Positions 8,131 through 17,705 are shown, counted from the stretch's first letter. The stretch: 64,000 nt of DNA from Candidatus Omnitrophota bacterium (GCA_013177805.1 JABLXU010000017.1:48276-112275); one strand, 5' to 3'. Notes: generated by a model not told the origin, from the letters alone. A program made the numbers and translations.

Positions 8131-10779
8131 TCAGGAGACCAGGGCGGGTTGCGGTTCCCGTTGCCGCTTCCGGGCGGGAACTTCGGCCACGGGTTCCGAC
8201 GGCCCCAACATCAACAACACAGGGCTGGCCACGAAAATGGAAGAATACGTCCCGATGACCGTCCCCACCAACAGAACAAACGCGAAATCGTGGATCACCG
8301 GCCCGCCAAACAAAAACAACGCGATCAACACCATCAAGGTGCTCCCGCCCGTGATGATCGTCCGGGACAGGGTTTGATTGATGCTGGTGTTCACGGTCTC
8401 CTTGAAATTCAAGACCGCCGACGTGTAGTTTTCCCGCACCCGGTCGAACACCACGATGGTGTCGTTGATCGAATACCCGAGAACGGTCAACAACGCCGCC
8501 ACAATGGGGAGATTGAACTCCGTTCCGGAAAACGCGATCAAGCCCAAGGTGAAAAACAGGTCGTGGAACAACGCGATGACCGCGGCCAAAGCAAAACGGA
8601 ACTCGAACCGGATCGTGATATAAATCAAAATCCCGATACTCGAGAATATCAAACAATTTATGCCTTTGAACAATAATTCGCTTCCTACTTTCGCCCCGAC
8701 ACTTTCGGACGAAATCACCGTGAACGGATTGCTGGCAATCGCTTGTTGAATCATCCCGGCCAGGGCCTCCGGCGATTCCACCACCCCGGCCCGCACCCGG
8801 ATTAACATTTGGTTTTCTTCGCCCAGAACCTGCTGGATGGTGGCGTCGGTGATCCCTTGCCGATTCAAACCGTCCCGGACTTCCTGCACATTGATGGGCT
8901 TTTCGAACTTCACCAAAACTTCATCGCCGCCGGCGAAATCGATCCCTTGCAAATGGCCCCAGTTGAAGATCAGCAACAACATCCCCGCCACGCCAATCGC
9001 CCACGTCAACGTCATCATGGCCTTGGCGTTGTGGAAAAAGTCGTAATTGGCGTTCTGGAAAAGACGCATGGTGCCTAAGGACAATTCCTTGACCCCCCGC
9101 GACACAATGTAATCCTGAATCACGCGGCACACAAATACCGCCGTGAACATCGAGATCAATATCCCGAGCGAAAGCGTCACGGCGAAACCCTTGATCGGCC
9201 CGGTCCCGAATTGGAACAGCACCAGCGCGGTGATCAAGGTAGTCAGGTTGGAGTCAAAAATGGTCATGAACGCCCGGCTGTAGCCTTTGTCCAGCACGAG
9301 TTGCAACGTCTTGGACCGTTTGTTCCGCATTTCCTCGCGCAACCGTTCAAAAATCAAAACGTTGGCGTCCGTCGCCATCCCCACCGTCAAAAAGATCCCC
9401 GCGATGCCCGGCAGCGTCAGGGTGGCCTTGAACATCGCCATCCCGGCCAGCAGGTAAAAAATGTTCAACAGAACGGCGAAATCGGCAATCAAACCGGATC
9501 CCGCGTAATACAACGCCATGAATCCCAACGCGCAGAGCGCGCCGATGAAACCGCTGACTAACCCATACCGGATGGAGTCTTGCCCCAGCGAAGGTCCCAC
9601 CACCCGGCTTTGCGCCACTTCCATGGGAGCGGGCAACGCGCCGGCCCGCAGCACCACCGCGATCTGTTTGGCCTCTTCGTAACTGTCAATGCCGGTGATG
9701 CTGGCCTTGTCCGACCGGATGCGGTCCACAATCCGCGGCGCGGAATAGACCTGATCGTTCATCACGATGGCCATGTGTTCTCCCACGTTCTGGCCGGTGA
9801 CCCGCGTGAAGATTTCCTCCCCTTTGGAATTGAAATCCAACATGACCTCCGGCCGGTTCGACATGGGATCAAAATACACCCACGCGCTCTCCAGCAAATC
9901 CCCGGTCAATTCCGCCCGGGACCGCAGCAAATAGAGATATTTGTGCGGATAATTGATCCACTGGTTGGCGGGCTGCTCGCCGCCCCATTTGAACGTGTAT
10001 TCCCGGGGAATCAGGCTTTGCACCACGGGCCGCTTGAGAATCTGATCCACCAGGCGCACGTTGTCCGGCGACTCGGCGGCCACCGCCGCGACGTAGGGAT
10101 CCGCGTCCGGCACGAGCGACCGGAAATCCTCCGGGACCGTATTGTCAATATCGGCGATCAGAGTCCCCAATTCCGTCCGGGGCGCCACGATATGAAAACT
10201 CAACTCCGCGTCCGCCTTGACCAGCTCCGCCACCTGGTCGGGATTGTTGAACCCGGGCATTTCTAAAACCACCCGCCAGGGCGGTTGCTTCACCAGAGCG
10301 ACTTCCGACACCCCGAAGGCATCCACGCGGTTCTCAATCACCGCCATCGCCCCGTCCAGCACCATCTCCTTGGCGTAATTGATTTCTTCTTCCGACTTGT
10401 TCTGTTCCCGCAACTTCTGGAGAAACTTTTCCTGGTTCACTTCCAAGGCCAGATGCACGCCGCCTTGCAAGTCCAATCCCAGGCGGATGGCATCATCCCG
10501 CAAGCCGCGGAAACGCCGCGTCTCCTCCCGGATCTGTTCGATGATGGCGGCCGCCTCGGTTTTGGCCTTTTCGATCTCCGCGGGATCCGCGTCCCGCTTG
10601 TCAATCACCGCCTGGAGGCTTTCCAACTTCGCTTCCAACTCCTCGATCTTGGGGGACTTGAGCGTATTGCGGGCCACCGGATCGTAGGAATAGAATTCCA
10701 GCGTCGGCATCAACATCCAGAGTGACAAAAGGAGTGTGAAAACGATGAAGACAACTTTCCAAACTGGCAACTTCTGCAT
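8131..10779 (-). CDS. secDF: fused protein translocase subunit SecDF
   Basis: 883 residues with a SecD-like half (to about 590) joined to a SecF-like half. SecDF uses the proton motive force to complete export through SecYEG. The N-terminal membrane helix is followed by a large periplasmic domain with the typical L-G-L-D-L-Q-G-G-V-H-L-A-L-E-V segment. The first membrane block contains G-M-A-T-D-A-N-V-L-I-F-E-R, and the second half contains D-F-A-G-G-D-E and S-I-N-D-T-I-V-V-F-D-R-V-R-E-N. Fused SecDF occurs in Bacillus, Bacteroidetes and several candidate phyla. The start at 10779 is the first methionine before the membrane helix; GGAG lies 12 bases upstream. It leads the minus-strand cluster ending in argF. 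Confidence 0.95.
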   Translation of the reverse strand: MQKLPVWKVVFIVFTLLLSLWMLMPTLEFYSYDPVARNTLKSPKIEELEAKLESLQAVIDKRDADPAEIEKAKTEAAAIIEQIREETRRFRGLRDDAIRLGLDLQGGVHLALEVNQEKFLQKLREQNKSEEEINYAKEMVLDGAMAVIENRVDAFGVSEVALVKQPPWRVVLEMPGFNNPDQVAELVKADAELSFHIVAPRTELGTLIADIDNTVPEDFRSLVPDADPYVAAVAAESPDNVRLVDQILKRPVVQSLIPREYTFKWGGEQPANQWINYPHKYLYLLRSRAELTGDLLESAWVYFDPMSNRPEVMLDFNSKGEEIFTRVTGQNVGEHMAIVMNDQVYSAPRIVDRIRSDKASITGIDSYEEAKQIAVVLRAGALPAPMEVAQSRVVGPSLGQDSIRYGLVSGFIGALCALGFMALYYAGSGLIADFAVLLNIFYLLAGMAMFKATLTLPGIAGIFLTVGMATDANVLIFERLREEMRNKRSKTLQLVLDKGYSRAFMTIFDSNLTTLITALVLFQFGTGPIKGFAVTLSLGILISMFTAVFVCRVIQDYIVSRGVKELSLGTMRLFQNANYDFFHNAKAMMTLTWAIGVAGMLLLIFNWGHLQGIDFAGGDEVLVKFEKPINVQEVRDGLNRQGITDATIQQVLGEENQMLIRVRAGVVESPEALAGMIQQAIASNPFTVISSESVGAKVGSELLFKGINCLIFSSIGILIYITIRFEFRFALAAVIALFHDLFFTLGLIAFSGTEFNLPIVAALLTVLGYSINDTIVVFDRVRENYTSAVLNFKETVNTSINQTLSRTIITGGSTLMVLIALFLFGGPVIHDFAFVLLVGTVIGTYSSIFVASPVLLMLGPSEPVAEVPARKRQREPQPALVS

Positions 10780-10862
10780 AATGGGAATACACTCCTTCGG
10801 GAGCCTTGAGAGAAGAGTTGTTTGCGTCCGAGGCATCGGAACGAAGAGCCACGAAAAAATAA

Positions 10863-10891
10863 AATGTACATTCGGAACCAGGGACTGTCAA
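10863..10891 (-). promoter_or_regulatory. candidate sigma-70 promoter for secDF
   Basis: On the minus strand TTGACA (10891-10886) and TACATT (10868-10863) are separated by 17 bases. The -35 box is perfect and the -10 matches at four of six positions. The implied transcript would start about 75 bases before the secDF start codon and could cover secDF through argF. The -35 box lies beside the start of the divergent glycosyltransferase-like gene. Confidence 0.55.
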
Positions 10892-10892
10892 C

Positions 10893-12938
10893 GTGCATGA
10901 TATGACACCGGCCCCCGCTCCCCCCACGCCTCCCGGATGGAATACCGGTTCAACTCCCGGAAACGGAACGGAAAACCGGTTCCCGGTCCAGGCCCTCCTT
11001 TTTTTCGTTGGCTTGTCCTTGGTTCTCCTGATGATTTTGCGGGTGCGTATCGCGCCGCCCGACTTGGCTTTCTATTACTCCTTCGCCCGCTCGCTGGCCT
11101 ATGACCTCGATTTCTCCTTCGCCAATGAATACGCCCGCTTCCCCTTCGCCTTTCATGAACTCTACCTCACCTCTCAAGGCTTTCCCGCCAACGACTGGCC
11201 CATGGGCACGGGCGTGGTGTGGATGCCCTTCCTGTGGCTGAGCCGGTTGGCCGCCACCGTTTTTCCTTTCTTAGTTCCTGATCAAACTCCGGACGGCCAC
11301 ACGTGGTTCGATCAATGGGTGGTTACCTTGGGCTCCACGCTTCTGTTCGGCGGGGGGACATTATGGTTGTCCGCCTTGTACGCCCGGCGCGCGGGACTCA
11401 GCCGCCGGGCGGTGCTCTGGGCCACGGGCCTGATGGCGGCCGGCAGTTCTTTTTCTTACCATCTCTTCGTCAATTCGGCCGATTCGCACCCTCCCTCCGC
11501 CTTTTTCATCGTGCTTTTCCTGCTCCTCTGGCAGACAATCCGGCTGAATCCCTCACCACGTCTCCTGTTCCTGGCCGGATGCGCCATCGGCCTGGCCGGC
11601 CTCGTCCGCCCGCATAATTTCCTCTTTCTGCTCACGCCGGTTGTGGACCGCTGGATTTTCCGCAAGGCCACGGAAAACGCCACCATTCCGCGCGGCCCTT
11701 CTCCCAGCGGATACTTCATCCTGGCGGCGGGCGCTTGCCTGGCTTTTTTCCCGCAATTGCTGGTCTGGAAAACGCTTTACGGTTCCTGGCTGGCGATCCC
11801 CCGCAGCGAGGATGTCTTTTGGACCCACCCGGAACTTTACAACATGCTGTTCTCCGATTTTCACGGAATGATCTCCTGGTCCCCGCTCTTCGGAATCGGA
11901 CTGCTGGGCTTGGGCCTGTCACGGCGCTGGCTTCCCATCCTCGTGCCGGTTTTGTTGCAGATCTATATCTATTCCTGCAATCTGGCGTGGTGGTCGGGCG
12001 GATCATTCGGCAACCGGCGGATGGTGGGCTGCACCCCCCTGTTCATTCTGGGATTGGCCGCGCTTTTTGAGCGCATCCCCAAAACATGGTTGAAAGCCGT
12101 GGCCTCCCTGGCCGCGGGATGGACACTGGCGCTTTGGTTAGCCGAAGTCGGAGGGACGATCCAACTGGATCACTATCAACCCTGGACGGAAATCCTGCGG
12201 GCGGTCCCCCAAGGCCTCCTTCCGGGGCTGGCAGGGCTGGTGAGATTCCCCGAATGGGGCGCTCATACCCCGGCCCGCCTGGGGGGATGGATGCTGGTGA
12301 CCGGCCTGCTGGCGGCGGTTCTCTGGCTGAGTCCCCGTTTCATCCAAAAAACCCGGATCGCCGGGACCGCCGGGCTGCTCGGTCTGTTAATAGGATTAAA
12401 CGGCATTGGCGTGGTCGCCGCGCTCCGTACCCCCGGTGCGGTCCAATCCGCTGATTTATCCTCGTATCGGACCTGGGACCGCTTCACCTGGATTGTGTAC
12501 TACGAAAGAGGCTACTATCTTTTGCGCCAGGGCCGGTATGAAGCCGCGCTGAAGGATATGACCGCCGCGGCTCTTATCGAGCCCCGCTTTCCCGAACCGT
12601 GGATGTATGCTTCTTACATCTGCAGCCTGGAATTTGGATGGAAAACGCATTCGTACCACCTCGGGCGAATGGCCATCCGCTACGGGAAACATACGCGGGA
12701 ATTTCTCGCCTTTTTCGACCAGCTGCTTACGGACCTGTTGGTGTTGCAACCCGCGTGGCGGCCCATGGTGTATACCCAGCGGGGCGTCGTGCGCGGCCTG
12801 GGAGGAAATTTCGACCAGGCGCAACATGATTTCAACGATGCCTTGGCCATTGATCCCGGTTACACTGTGGCCGTGAAAAACCTCGCCATTCTGGAAGCCC
12901 GGCGGCAAGGAGACAATCCGCCCTTCCATTGGGAGTAA
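10893..12938 (+). CDS. GT-C-like membrane glycosyltransferase with C-terminal TPR
   Basis: 681 residues. After a proline-rich N-terminus come numerous hydrophobic helices (from about residue 30 to 510). The early loop contains A-P-P-D-L-A-F-Y-Y and later N-D-W-P-M-G-T-G, the pattern seen in GT39/RgtA-type GT-C proteins that use polyprenyl-phosphate sugars; the loop aspartate is the likely catalytic base. The last 130 residues form TPR-like pairs (R-Q-G-R-Y-E-A-A-L-K-D-M and F-D-Q-A-Q-H-D-F-N-D-A-L-A-I-D-P). The start may be GTG 10893 (AGGGA eight bases upstream) or ATG 10902. lpxB follows after 7 bases, so a role in lipid or envelope glycosylation is plausible. The substrate is unknown. Confidence 0.7.
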   Translation: MHDMTPAPAPPTPPGWNTGSTPGNGTENRFPVQALLFFVGLSLVLLMILRVRIAPPDLAFYYSFARSLAYDLDFSFANEYARFPFAFHELYLTSQGFPANDWPMGTGVVWMPFLWLSRLAATVFPFLVPDQTPDGHTWFDQWVVTLGSTLLFGGGTLWLSALYARRAGLSRRAVLWATGLMAAGSSFSYHLFVNSADSHPPSAFFIVLFLLLWQTIRLNPSPRLLFLAGCAIGLAGLVRPHNFLFLLTPVVDRWIFRKATENATIPRGPSPSGYFILAAGACLAFFPQLLVWKTLYGSWLAIPRSEDVFWTHPELYNMLFSDFHGMISWSPLFGIGLLGLGLSRRWLPILVPVLLQIYIYSCNLAWWSGGSFGNRRMVGCTPLFILGLAALFERIPKTWLKAVASLAAGWTLALWLAEVGGTIQLDHYQPWTEILRAVPQGLLPGLAGLVRFPEWGAHTPARLGGWMLVTGLLAAVLWLSPRFIQKTRIAGTAGLLGLLIGLNGIGVVAALRTPGAVQSADLSSYRTWDRFTWIVYYERGYYLLRQGRYEAALKDMTAAALIEPRFPEPWMYASYICSLEFGWKTHSYHLGRMAIRYGKHTREFLAFFDQLLTDLLVLQPAWRPMVYTQRGVVRGLGGNFDQAQHDFNDALAIDPGYTVAVKNLAILEARRQGDNPPFHWE

Positions 12939-12945
12939 ACTGCTC

Positions 12946-14112
12946 ATGTCCAAATCCTGGAATCTCTTCATTTCGGCCGGAGAAGAATCGGCGGATCTGC
13001 ACTCGTCCCGCCTTTGCGCCGAGTTGCATCACATGCTCCCGGGAATCCATCTCTTTGGATTTGGGGGTGAGAAAATGAAAGCGGCCGGAGTCGAAATCCT
13101 CTATCCACTCCCCCGTTTGGCCTTGATTGGCTTCGTGGAAGTGATCAAACACCTTCCCCAAGTATTCCAAATCCGCCGGCAAGCGATTCAATCCTGGAAA
13201 GAACGCCGGCCGGACGCCGTGCTGCTGGTCGACTTCCCGGGATTTCATCTTCGCCTGGCGAAAGACGCCCGCCGCCTGGGCATCCCGGTGCTCTACTTCA
13301 TCGCCCCCCAGGTGTGGGCCTGGCGCGAAAACCGGGCGGAAACCATGCGCCAGGTAATCGATCATCTGTACGTGATCTTTCCCTTCGAAGAACCGTTTTT
13401 CCAAAAGCATAAAATTCCCACCACCTATGTGGGCCATCCCTTAATCGAACGGATTCCTCCACCGGAACCATCCGGCATGATTCCGGCGGACGTCCTGCGG
13501 AATCCCCGGATCGGTTTATTGCCCGGCAGCCGCCGGAATGAATTGCGCCATATCCTGCCCACGCTGTTGCGCGCGGCGGTCCGCCTTCGGGAACGCCGGC
13601 CCGAATGCCGCTTTTTCCTGCCCCTCGCGGATACCTTGGACGAATCCATTCTCCAGGCGTTCCGCCTCCCATCCTGGATTGAAGTCCATCGGGATCCCCA
13701 ATACCAACTCCGCCGGACCTTGACTTTCGCCTGGACCGCCTCAGGGACCGCCACGGTGGAAAACGCCTTGCTCGGCCTGCCCATGGCCGTGGTCTACCGG
13801 ACTGGGCGGATGAACATGTTCATCGGCCGGCGGTTAGTCCGCGTCCCCTATATCGGCATGGTCAACCTCATCGCCCAAAAAGGAATCTGCGCGGAATTTG
13901 TTCAGGAACAATGTCAGCCGGAAGCCTTGGCGCGCCACGCGGACGAACTCCTCTCCTCCCCCGCCCGCTACGAGGAAATGAAACAAGACCTGGCCCGCGT
14001 GCGGCAAAAAATGGGACCTACCCCGGCCTCCCTCCGCGCCGCCCAGGCCATCCAGGAATTTTTGGTGAATCACATCAACGGAGGGCAAAAAGAAGAAGGG
14101 CAAAAAGATTAG
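12946..14112 (+). CDS. lpxB: lipid-A-disaccharide synthase
   Basis: 388 residues, the usual length. LpxB condenses UDP-diacylglucosamine with lipid X to make the lipid A disaccharide at the inner membrane. The N-terminal S-A-G-E-E-S-A-D-L-H (10-19) matches the family G-E-x-S-G-D-x-H motif with Ala for Gly. G-F-G-G-E-K-M-K-A-A-G, the central F-I-A-P-Q-V-W-A-W-R and the Y-V-G-H-P-L segment are also typical. The S-G-T-A-T-V-E region near residue 265 is the expected UDP-GlcNAc site. Its presence implies a lipid A outer membrane. Starts 7 bases after the upstream membrane protein gene, which may supply translational coupling. Confidence 0.95.
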   Translation: MSKSWNLFISAGEESADLHSSRLCAELHHMLPGIHLFGFGGEKMKAAGVEILYPLPRLALIGFVEVIKHLPQVFQIRRQAIQSWKERRPDAVLLVDFPGFHLRLAKDARRLGIPVLYFIAPQVWAWRENRAETMRQVIDHLYVIFPFEEPFFQKHKIPTTYVGHPLIERIPPPEPSGMIPADVLRNPRIGLLPGSRRNELRHILPTLLRAAVRLRERRPECRFFLPLADTLDESILQAFRLPSWIEVHRDPQYQLRRTLTFAWTASGTATVENALLGLPMAVVYRTGRMNMFIGRRLVRVPYIGMVNLIAQKGICAEFVQEQCQPEALARHADELLSSPARYEEMKQDLARVRQKMGPTPASLRAAQAIQEFLVNHINGGQKEEGQKD

Positions 14113-14132
14113 AAAAATACACCCTACGGCCC

Positions 14133-15392
14133 CTACACGGTCCGCTCTTTCATCAACCCATAAAGGTCCACCAGCAGGTAGAAGAGAAACGCGAGCAAAA
14201 ACGCCATCATCCCCGATACGGCCACCATGATCGAACGGGAGGGATACACTTTTTTCAAATTGGGAACCGCCTTGATCCACAGCACCAAGTCCTGCCTTTC
14301 GGTGGTGACCGTGGTGCCCGCCCAACCGGCCTGCTTGTCGATTCCAGAATAGATTTCCAATGCCCGGTCTAACTCGGCTTTTTTGATCATTTCATCCAAA
14401 TCGGCTTCAAACAGCCGGTTTTGCATGATGACAATCTGCTCGCTCACACTGGCAATCCGGTCCGCCATGCTTTGGCGTTTGGCCTCCAGCGAGGGCAAAT
14501 CGGCCTTCAACTTCTCGTATTCCTGCTGCAAGGAGAAATAGGAAGGATTAACGGCCTCGTCGTAAAACGTAATCCCCTTCAGGTCCGTCAGGTTCGCGTC
14601 TGAACCCAGAGTCTGCCGGATGGTTTCAAAGGAAAGATTGTCGCTGAATACCGAGCGCTCCGTCCGGATCTTGGGTTGCAGGGCGGAATCCGTGGCGGAA
14701 AATATCCGCTCCATCTGCGCCAATCGTTCCTTTTGCTCCACGATCGAATGATCCAAGGTGTCGATCTGCTGCTCCAGGGTGGAATAGATGGTGTCGAGGC
14801 TGGTCAGTTGGATTATCAGGAACGGTTTTAGATTTTTCCGGGCGGTAGTTTCATATTCTTTACGGAATTGTTCGACCTGCGTCTTGATCTTTTCGATTTC
14901 CAATGCGATTTGATGGGAACTGGATTGCTTTTCTTTTTCGATCAACTCCTTGTTTTTTTCGATGGCCACCTGGGCCAAGGTGTTGACGACTTCCGCCGCC
15001 TTTTCCGCGTCCTCCAGCATGGCCGCCACCTTGATGATCGACGTGTCATAGATATAGGAAACCAACAACCGGCTGCGCAACGTCCCGGGGTATTTCATGT
15101 TATAGGGCGGATTGCGCAATCCGCACCGGTCCATGACCTCCATCAACACCTCGTCCGCCGTGAACAACATCTCGAACGACCGCATGGGTATAGCGGGATT
15201 CTGCATGGTGTGCTCCCCCAACTTGGATTTCAACACACACAAGGTGGCTTCCGACATATACCGGTTGGGGATGAGCAACGTCGAGACCGCCGCCACCACC
15301 ATGCAAAGACCCGTGAACAAGGAAATCCGCTTGCCCCGGTCCCAAATAACATACAAAATGGATGATAAGCTGATTTCTTTCTCTTCGATCAT
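14133..15392 (-). CDS. Wzz-like polysaccharide chain-length determinant
   Basis: 419 residues with a membrane helix near 22-41 (I-S-L-F-T-G-L-C-M-V-V-A-A-V) and another near 385-410, flanking a long coiled-coil periplasmic region. This two-helix layout is that of PCP/Wzz proteins, which set the length of O-antigen or exopolysaccharide. The P-N-R-Y-M-S-E-A-T-L segment after the first helix is typical. No tyrosine kinase domain is attached. The start at 15392 follows AAGGA seven bases upstream. No polymerase, flippase or glycosyltransferase cluster is beside it. It converges with lpxB after a 20-base gap. The exact polymer is unknown. Confidence 0.8.
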   Translation of the reverse strand: MIEEKEISLSSILYVIWDRGKRISLFTGLCMVVAAVSTLLIPNRYMSEATLCVLKSKLGEHTMQNPAIPMRSFEMLFTADEVLMEVMDRCGLRNPPYNMKYPGTLRSRLLVSYIYDTSIIKVAAMLEDAEKAAEVVNTLAQVAIEKNKELIEKEKQSSSHQIALEIEKIKTQVEQFRKEYETTARKNLKPFLIIQLTSLDTIYSTLEQQIDTLDHSIVEQKERLAQMERIFSATDSALQPKIRTERSVFSDNLSFETIRQTLGSDANLTDLKGITFYDEAVNPSYFSLQQEYEKLKADLPSLEAKRQSMADRIASVSEQIVIMQNRLFEADLDEMIKKAELDRALEIYSGIDKQAGWAGTTVTTERQDLVLWIKAVPNLKKVYPSRSIMVAVSGMMAFLLAFLFYLLVDLYGLMKERTV

Positions 15393-15526
15393 CACCGGTT
15401 CCTTGTTGTCTCGTGCGTCTCCCCCCGGTGGCTTCCACACGGACCGCTTTACGGGCGTGGAAGGTCACCCTCCTCCGATTCCGCCCCCCTCTTCCGAAAT
15501 GACGGCCATCCCCGCAGGGAACCATC

Positions 15527-15556
15527 GTTGGGTTTTCTGCTGTTGGGTTTTCTGCG
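15527..15556. repeat. 15-base tandem duplication
   Basis: Two adjacent copies of GTTGGGTTTTCTGC plus one variable base lie between the Wzz-like and parvulin-like genes. It is short and outside coding sequence; it could be a simple slippage duplication. Confidence 0.7.
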
Positions 15557-15570
15557 CCCGAAGGCCGAAC

Positions 15571-16722
15571 CTAGGGCTGCAGGGGCGTGGACGGTACGCT
15601 CCGCGGGCGCTTGAGAACCGCCTCGTCCAGTTTCACGTTGTATTTTTTCTTCAAGTTTTCCCGCCAGTCGTCCATCCTCAATTTCAACATCAGATTCGGG
15701 AGAATACTCTGGATAGGTTCGGATTCAAAGGGTTGGACCACGGAAAGGGCTTTTTCAAAGACCAGGAAAAAACCAAACCGGTTCTCCAGAACCGGTACCA
15801 CCTCCGACAAATCCCCCACCTCGCATTTCATGACCTGATCCCGGAACGCCTGCGTATATTGGCTCCACCAGGGATCCTTGTGGTACAAAAAGAGGTATCC
15901 GTAGTTGTACTTCCCGCTGAAATCATCCGAATACTCTTTGGCATACTCTTGCAATACCTTGCGCTGGGCGGTTACATCACCGATCAGGCCGGCCAGCTTC
16001 TCTTTCACCTCCGCGTGCAAACGGCGCGCGACACTTTCCGCTTCCTCCAAGGTTCTCTTTTCCCCGGCCTGGATCACCACCCAATTCACCTTCGAATACC
16101 CCGGCTGCGTGCAGTATTCCTCTGTGTGCTGATCGTAAAACTCCCGCATGGCTTCCGGAGTGATGCTTTCCTTGATCTTTTTTTGTTCATCCTCGATGCA
16201 CAGCCGGCCTAACTCGATGTTCGATAAGATTTGAGTCAGTCCCGCTTCCGATTGTCCCGCTTGCCGCAATGCGTTCTCGTATTCCTCCGCCGTCTCATAC
16301 CTTCCCCGGAATCCCCGGACTAGTTCATCCTGCCGGGCGGGAGTGACACTCAGATGGCGGGCGTTGGCCTCTTGGATCAGGAGGTAGTTTTCCAACAACA
16401 CATCCAGCGTCTTCCGCCGTTCGGCGGCCAAAATCTCTTCCAGCCGGGCCGTACCCGATGCGTATTCGATGATTTGCGCCATCCGCGGCCCCAGGATGTT
16501 GTCGATCTGCGACAAGGTGATCCGGCCGCCGTCCCATTCCACGGCCACCGGATCCGCGGACGGGACCGGAGTAACGGGGACTTCCACCGGCGGAACGGTT
16601 CCGGCAGAGGCCGTTTGCGTGGGTGAGGGCGTTGCGGCCGTCTCGAGCGGCGGCTGCCCGCCGCAAGCGGCGGCCAGCATCGCCACCCCGGCCATCAGGA
16701 GTAATGGATTTACGCTTTTCAT
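15571..16722 (-). CDS. parvulin-type (SurA/PpiC-like) lipoprotein
   Basis: 383 residues. The signal peptide ends in a lipobox-like A-A-A-C (Cys20), followed by a Pro/Thr-rich linker. Residues from about 60 to 190 resemble the helical chaperone N-domain of SurA/PrsA proteins (V-E-W-D-G-G-R-I-T-L-S-Q-I). Residues 205-345 resemble a PpiC rotamase domain with the family pattern K-V-N-W-V-V-I-Q-A and D-L-S-E-V-V-P-V-L-E-N-R-F-G-F-F-L-V. Such proteins assist folding of exported proteins. The usual Y-S-x-x-x-x-A motif is degenerate, so isomerase activity is uncertain. GAGGA lies about nine bases before the start. Next to an unknown anchored protein with which it may be co-transcribed. Confidence 0.8.
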   Translation of the reverse strand: MKSVNPLLLMAGVAMLAAACGGQPPLETAATPSPTQTASAGTVPPVEVPVTPVPSADPVAVEWDGGRITLSQIDNILGPRMAQIIEYASGTARLEEILAAERRKTLDVLLENYLLIQEANARHLSVTPARQDELVRGFRGRYETAEEYENALRQAGQSEAGLTQILSNIELGRLCIEDEQKKIKESITPEAMREFYDQHTEEYCTQPGYSKVNWVVIQAGEKRTLEEAESVARRLHAEVKEKLAGLIGDVTAQRKVLQEYAKEYSDDFSGKYNYGYLFLYHKDPWWSQYTQAFRDQVMKCEVGDLSEVVPVLENRFGFFLVFEKALSVVQPFESEPIQSILPNLMLKLRMDDWRENLKKKYNVKLDEAVLKRPRSVPSTPLQP

Positions 16723-16769
16723 TCGTAACGATCCTCGGGGGGATTGATAAATAGATTGACGGCTAGAAA

Positions 16770-17705
16770 TTACTGCGACTTGGTATTGGAATTGGCGTTA
16801 TTCGGCACTATCCGGGCGCCGGGACCTACTTGCGGCTGCGGGGTGAACAACTGATCGAAATCCGGCATCGGCTTGCCGGGATGGAATTTCTCCCAATACC
16901 GTTTGTAGGCGTCCCGTTGCTCCTGGGTTTGGGGATACCCTTGGTTGTACTGCTGAGTTTCTTTCATGAATTGGTTGCCAAACCTCTCCTGGTACTCTTT
17001 CAGGCCTTGTTCTTGATCTTGTTGCGTCACCTGCTGGGGCATCTGGGTTCCATAGGGAGGCTTGTAGTTCTCGCTGAATTTTTCAAACTTGTCCCCCCAC
17101 CGCCGCATGTAGTAATTGTAGGCCTCTTCCTGCTCCGCCGGCGTCAAGGGACGCGGATTCTCCTTCACTTCATCGAAAAATTTTGGGACCAGGGCCAGCC
17201 GCAAGGGAAACGTGGCCTCCCCCAACCGCAGGATCACCGCGTCACCGGTCAATTGATTGACCTGAATGCCGTTTTCGAGGGTTTGACCTTCAAAGACATT
17301 GAAAAACGTGTTGTCCCGGGTCTTATGAATCGTTCCGGTCTTGTTGCTGTCCCCAATTTGAGAAAATTCGACGTACACCCAATCCTCGATCAACGCCATC
17401 AGACGGTTGATGTCCCTCTCCATATCCGGGATCACCCGGGCGGGCTGGGTTGCCGCTTCCGCTCCGCTCGCTTCCCCCGGATGACTGGCCACTCCCGCCC
17501 CGGGCGTCGGCTCCACTCCTTCCGGAAACAGGTCCAGAACATGTTCGGCGGCGGGATCGCTCTGCAATACCGGCAAAGGCTGGCGGGCCGGGTCGATCCG
17601 GTTCACCGCGATTTCCACCTTTTTGGGCTGCGGGGCCTGAAGCACCGCGAAGACCACAATCCCAATCACCAACACACACGTAAACAAAACCACAAAGGTC
17701 CGCAT
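16770..17705 (-). CDS. membrane-anchored protein with three Gln-rich repeats, unknown
   Basis: 311 residues, not recognised. A single N-terminal hydrophobic helix (3-22) suggests a membrane anchor or uncleaved signal. A Pro/Ala-rich linker leads to a globular part (about 95-180) with D-W-V-Y-V-E-F and F-F-N-V-F-E-G-Q. The C-terminal third contains three related units at about 187-217, 227-257 and 258-284, sharing a pattern T/Q-x-x-x-Q-E-x-x-x-x-Y-x-x-R/K-W/F with a second aromatic a few residues later. The units are rich in Gln, Tyr and Phe. The gene ends 47 bases before the parvulin-like lipoprotein gene, so they may share a transcript and an envelope role. Confidence 0.7.
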   Translation of the reverse strand: MRTFVVLFTCVLVIGIVVFAVLQAPQPKKVEIAVNRIDPARQPLPVLQSDPAAEHVLDLFPEGVEPTPGAGVASHPGEASGAEAATQPARVIPDMERDINRLMALIEDWVYVEFSQIGDSNKTGTIHKTRDNTFFNVFEGQTLENGIQVNQLTGDAVILRLGEATFPLRLALVPKFFDEVKENPRPLTPAEQEEAYNYYMRRWGDKFEKFSENYKPPYGTQMPQQVTQQDQEQGLKEYQERFGNQFMKETQQYNQGYPQTQEQRDAYKRYWEKFHPGKPMPDFDQLFTPQPQVGPGARIVPNNANSNTKSQ

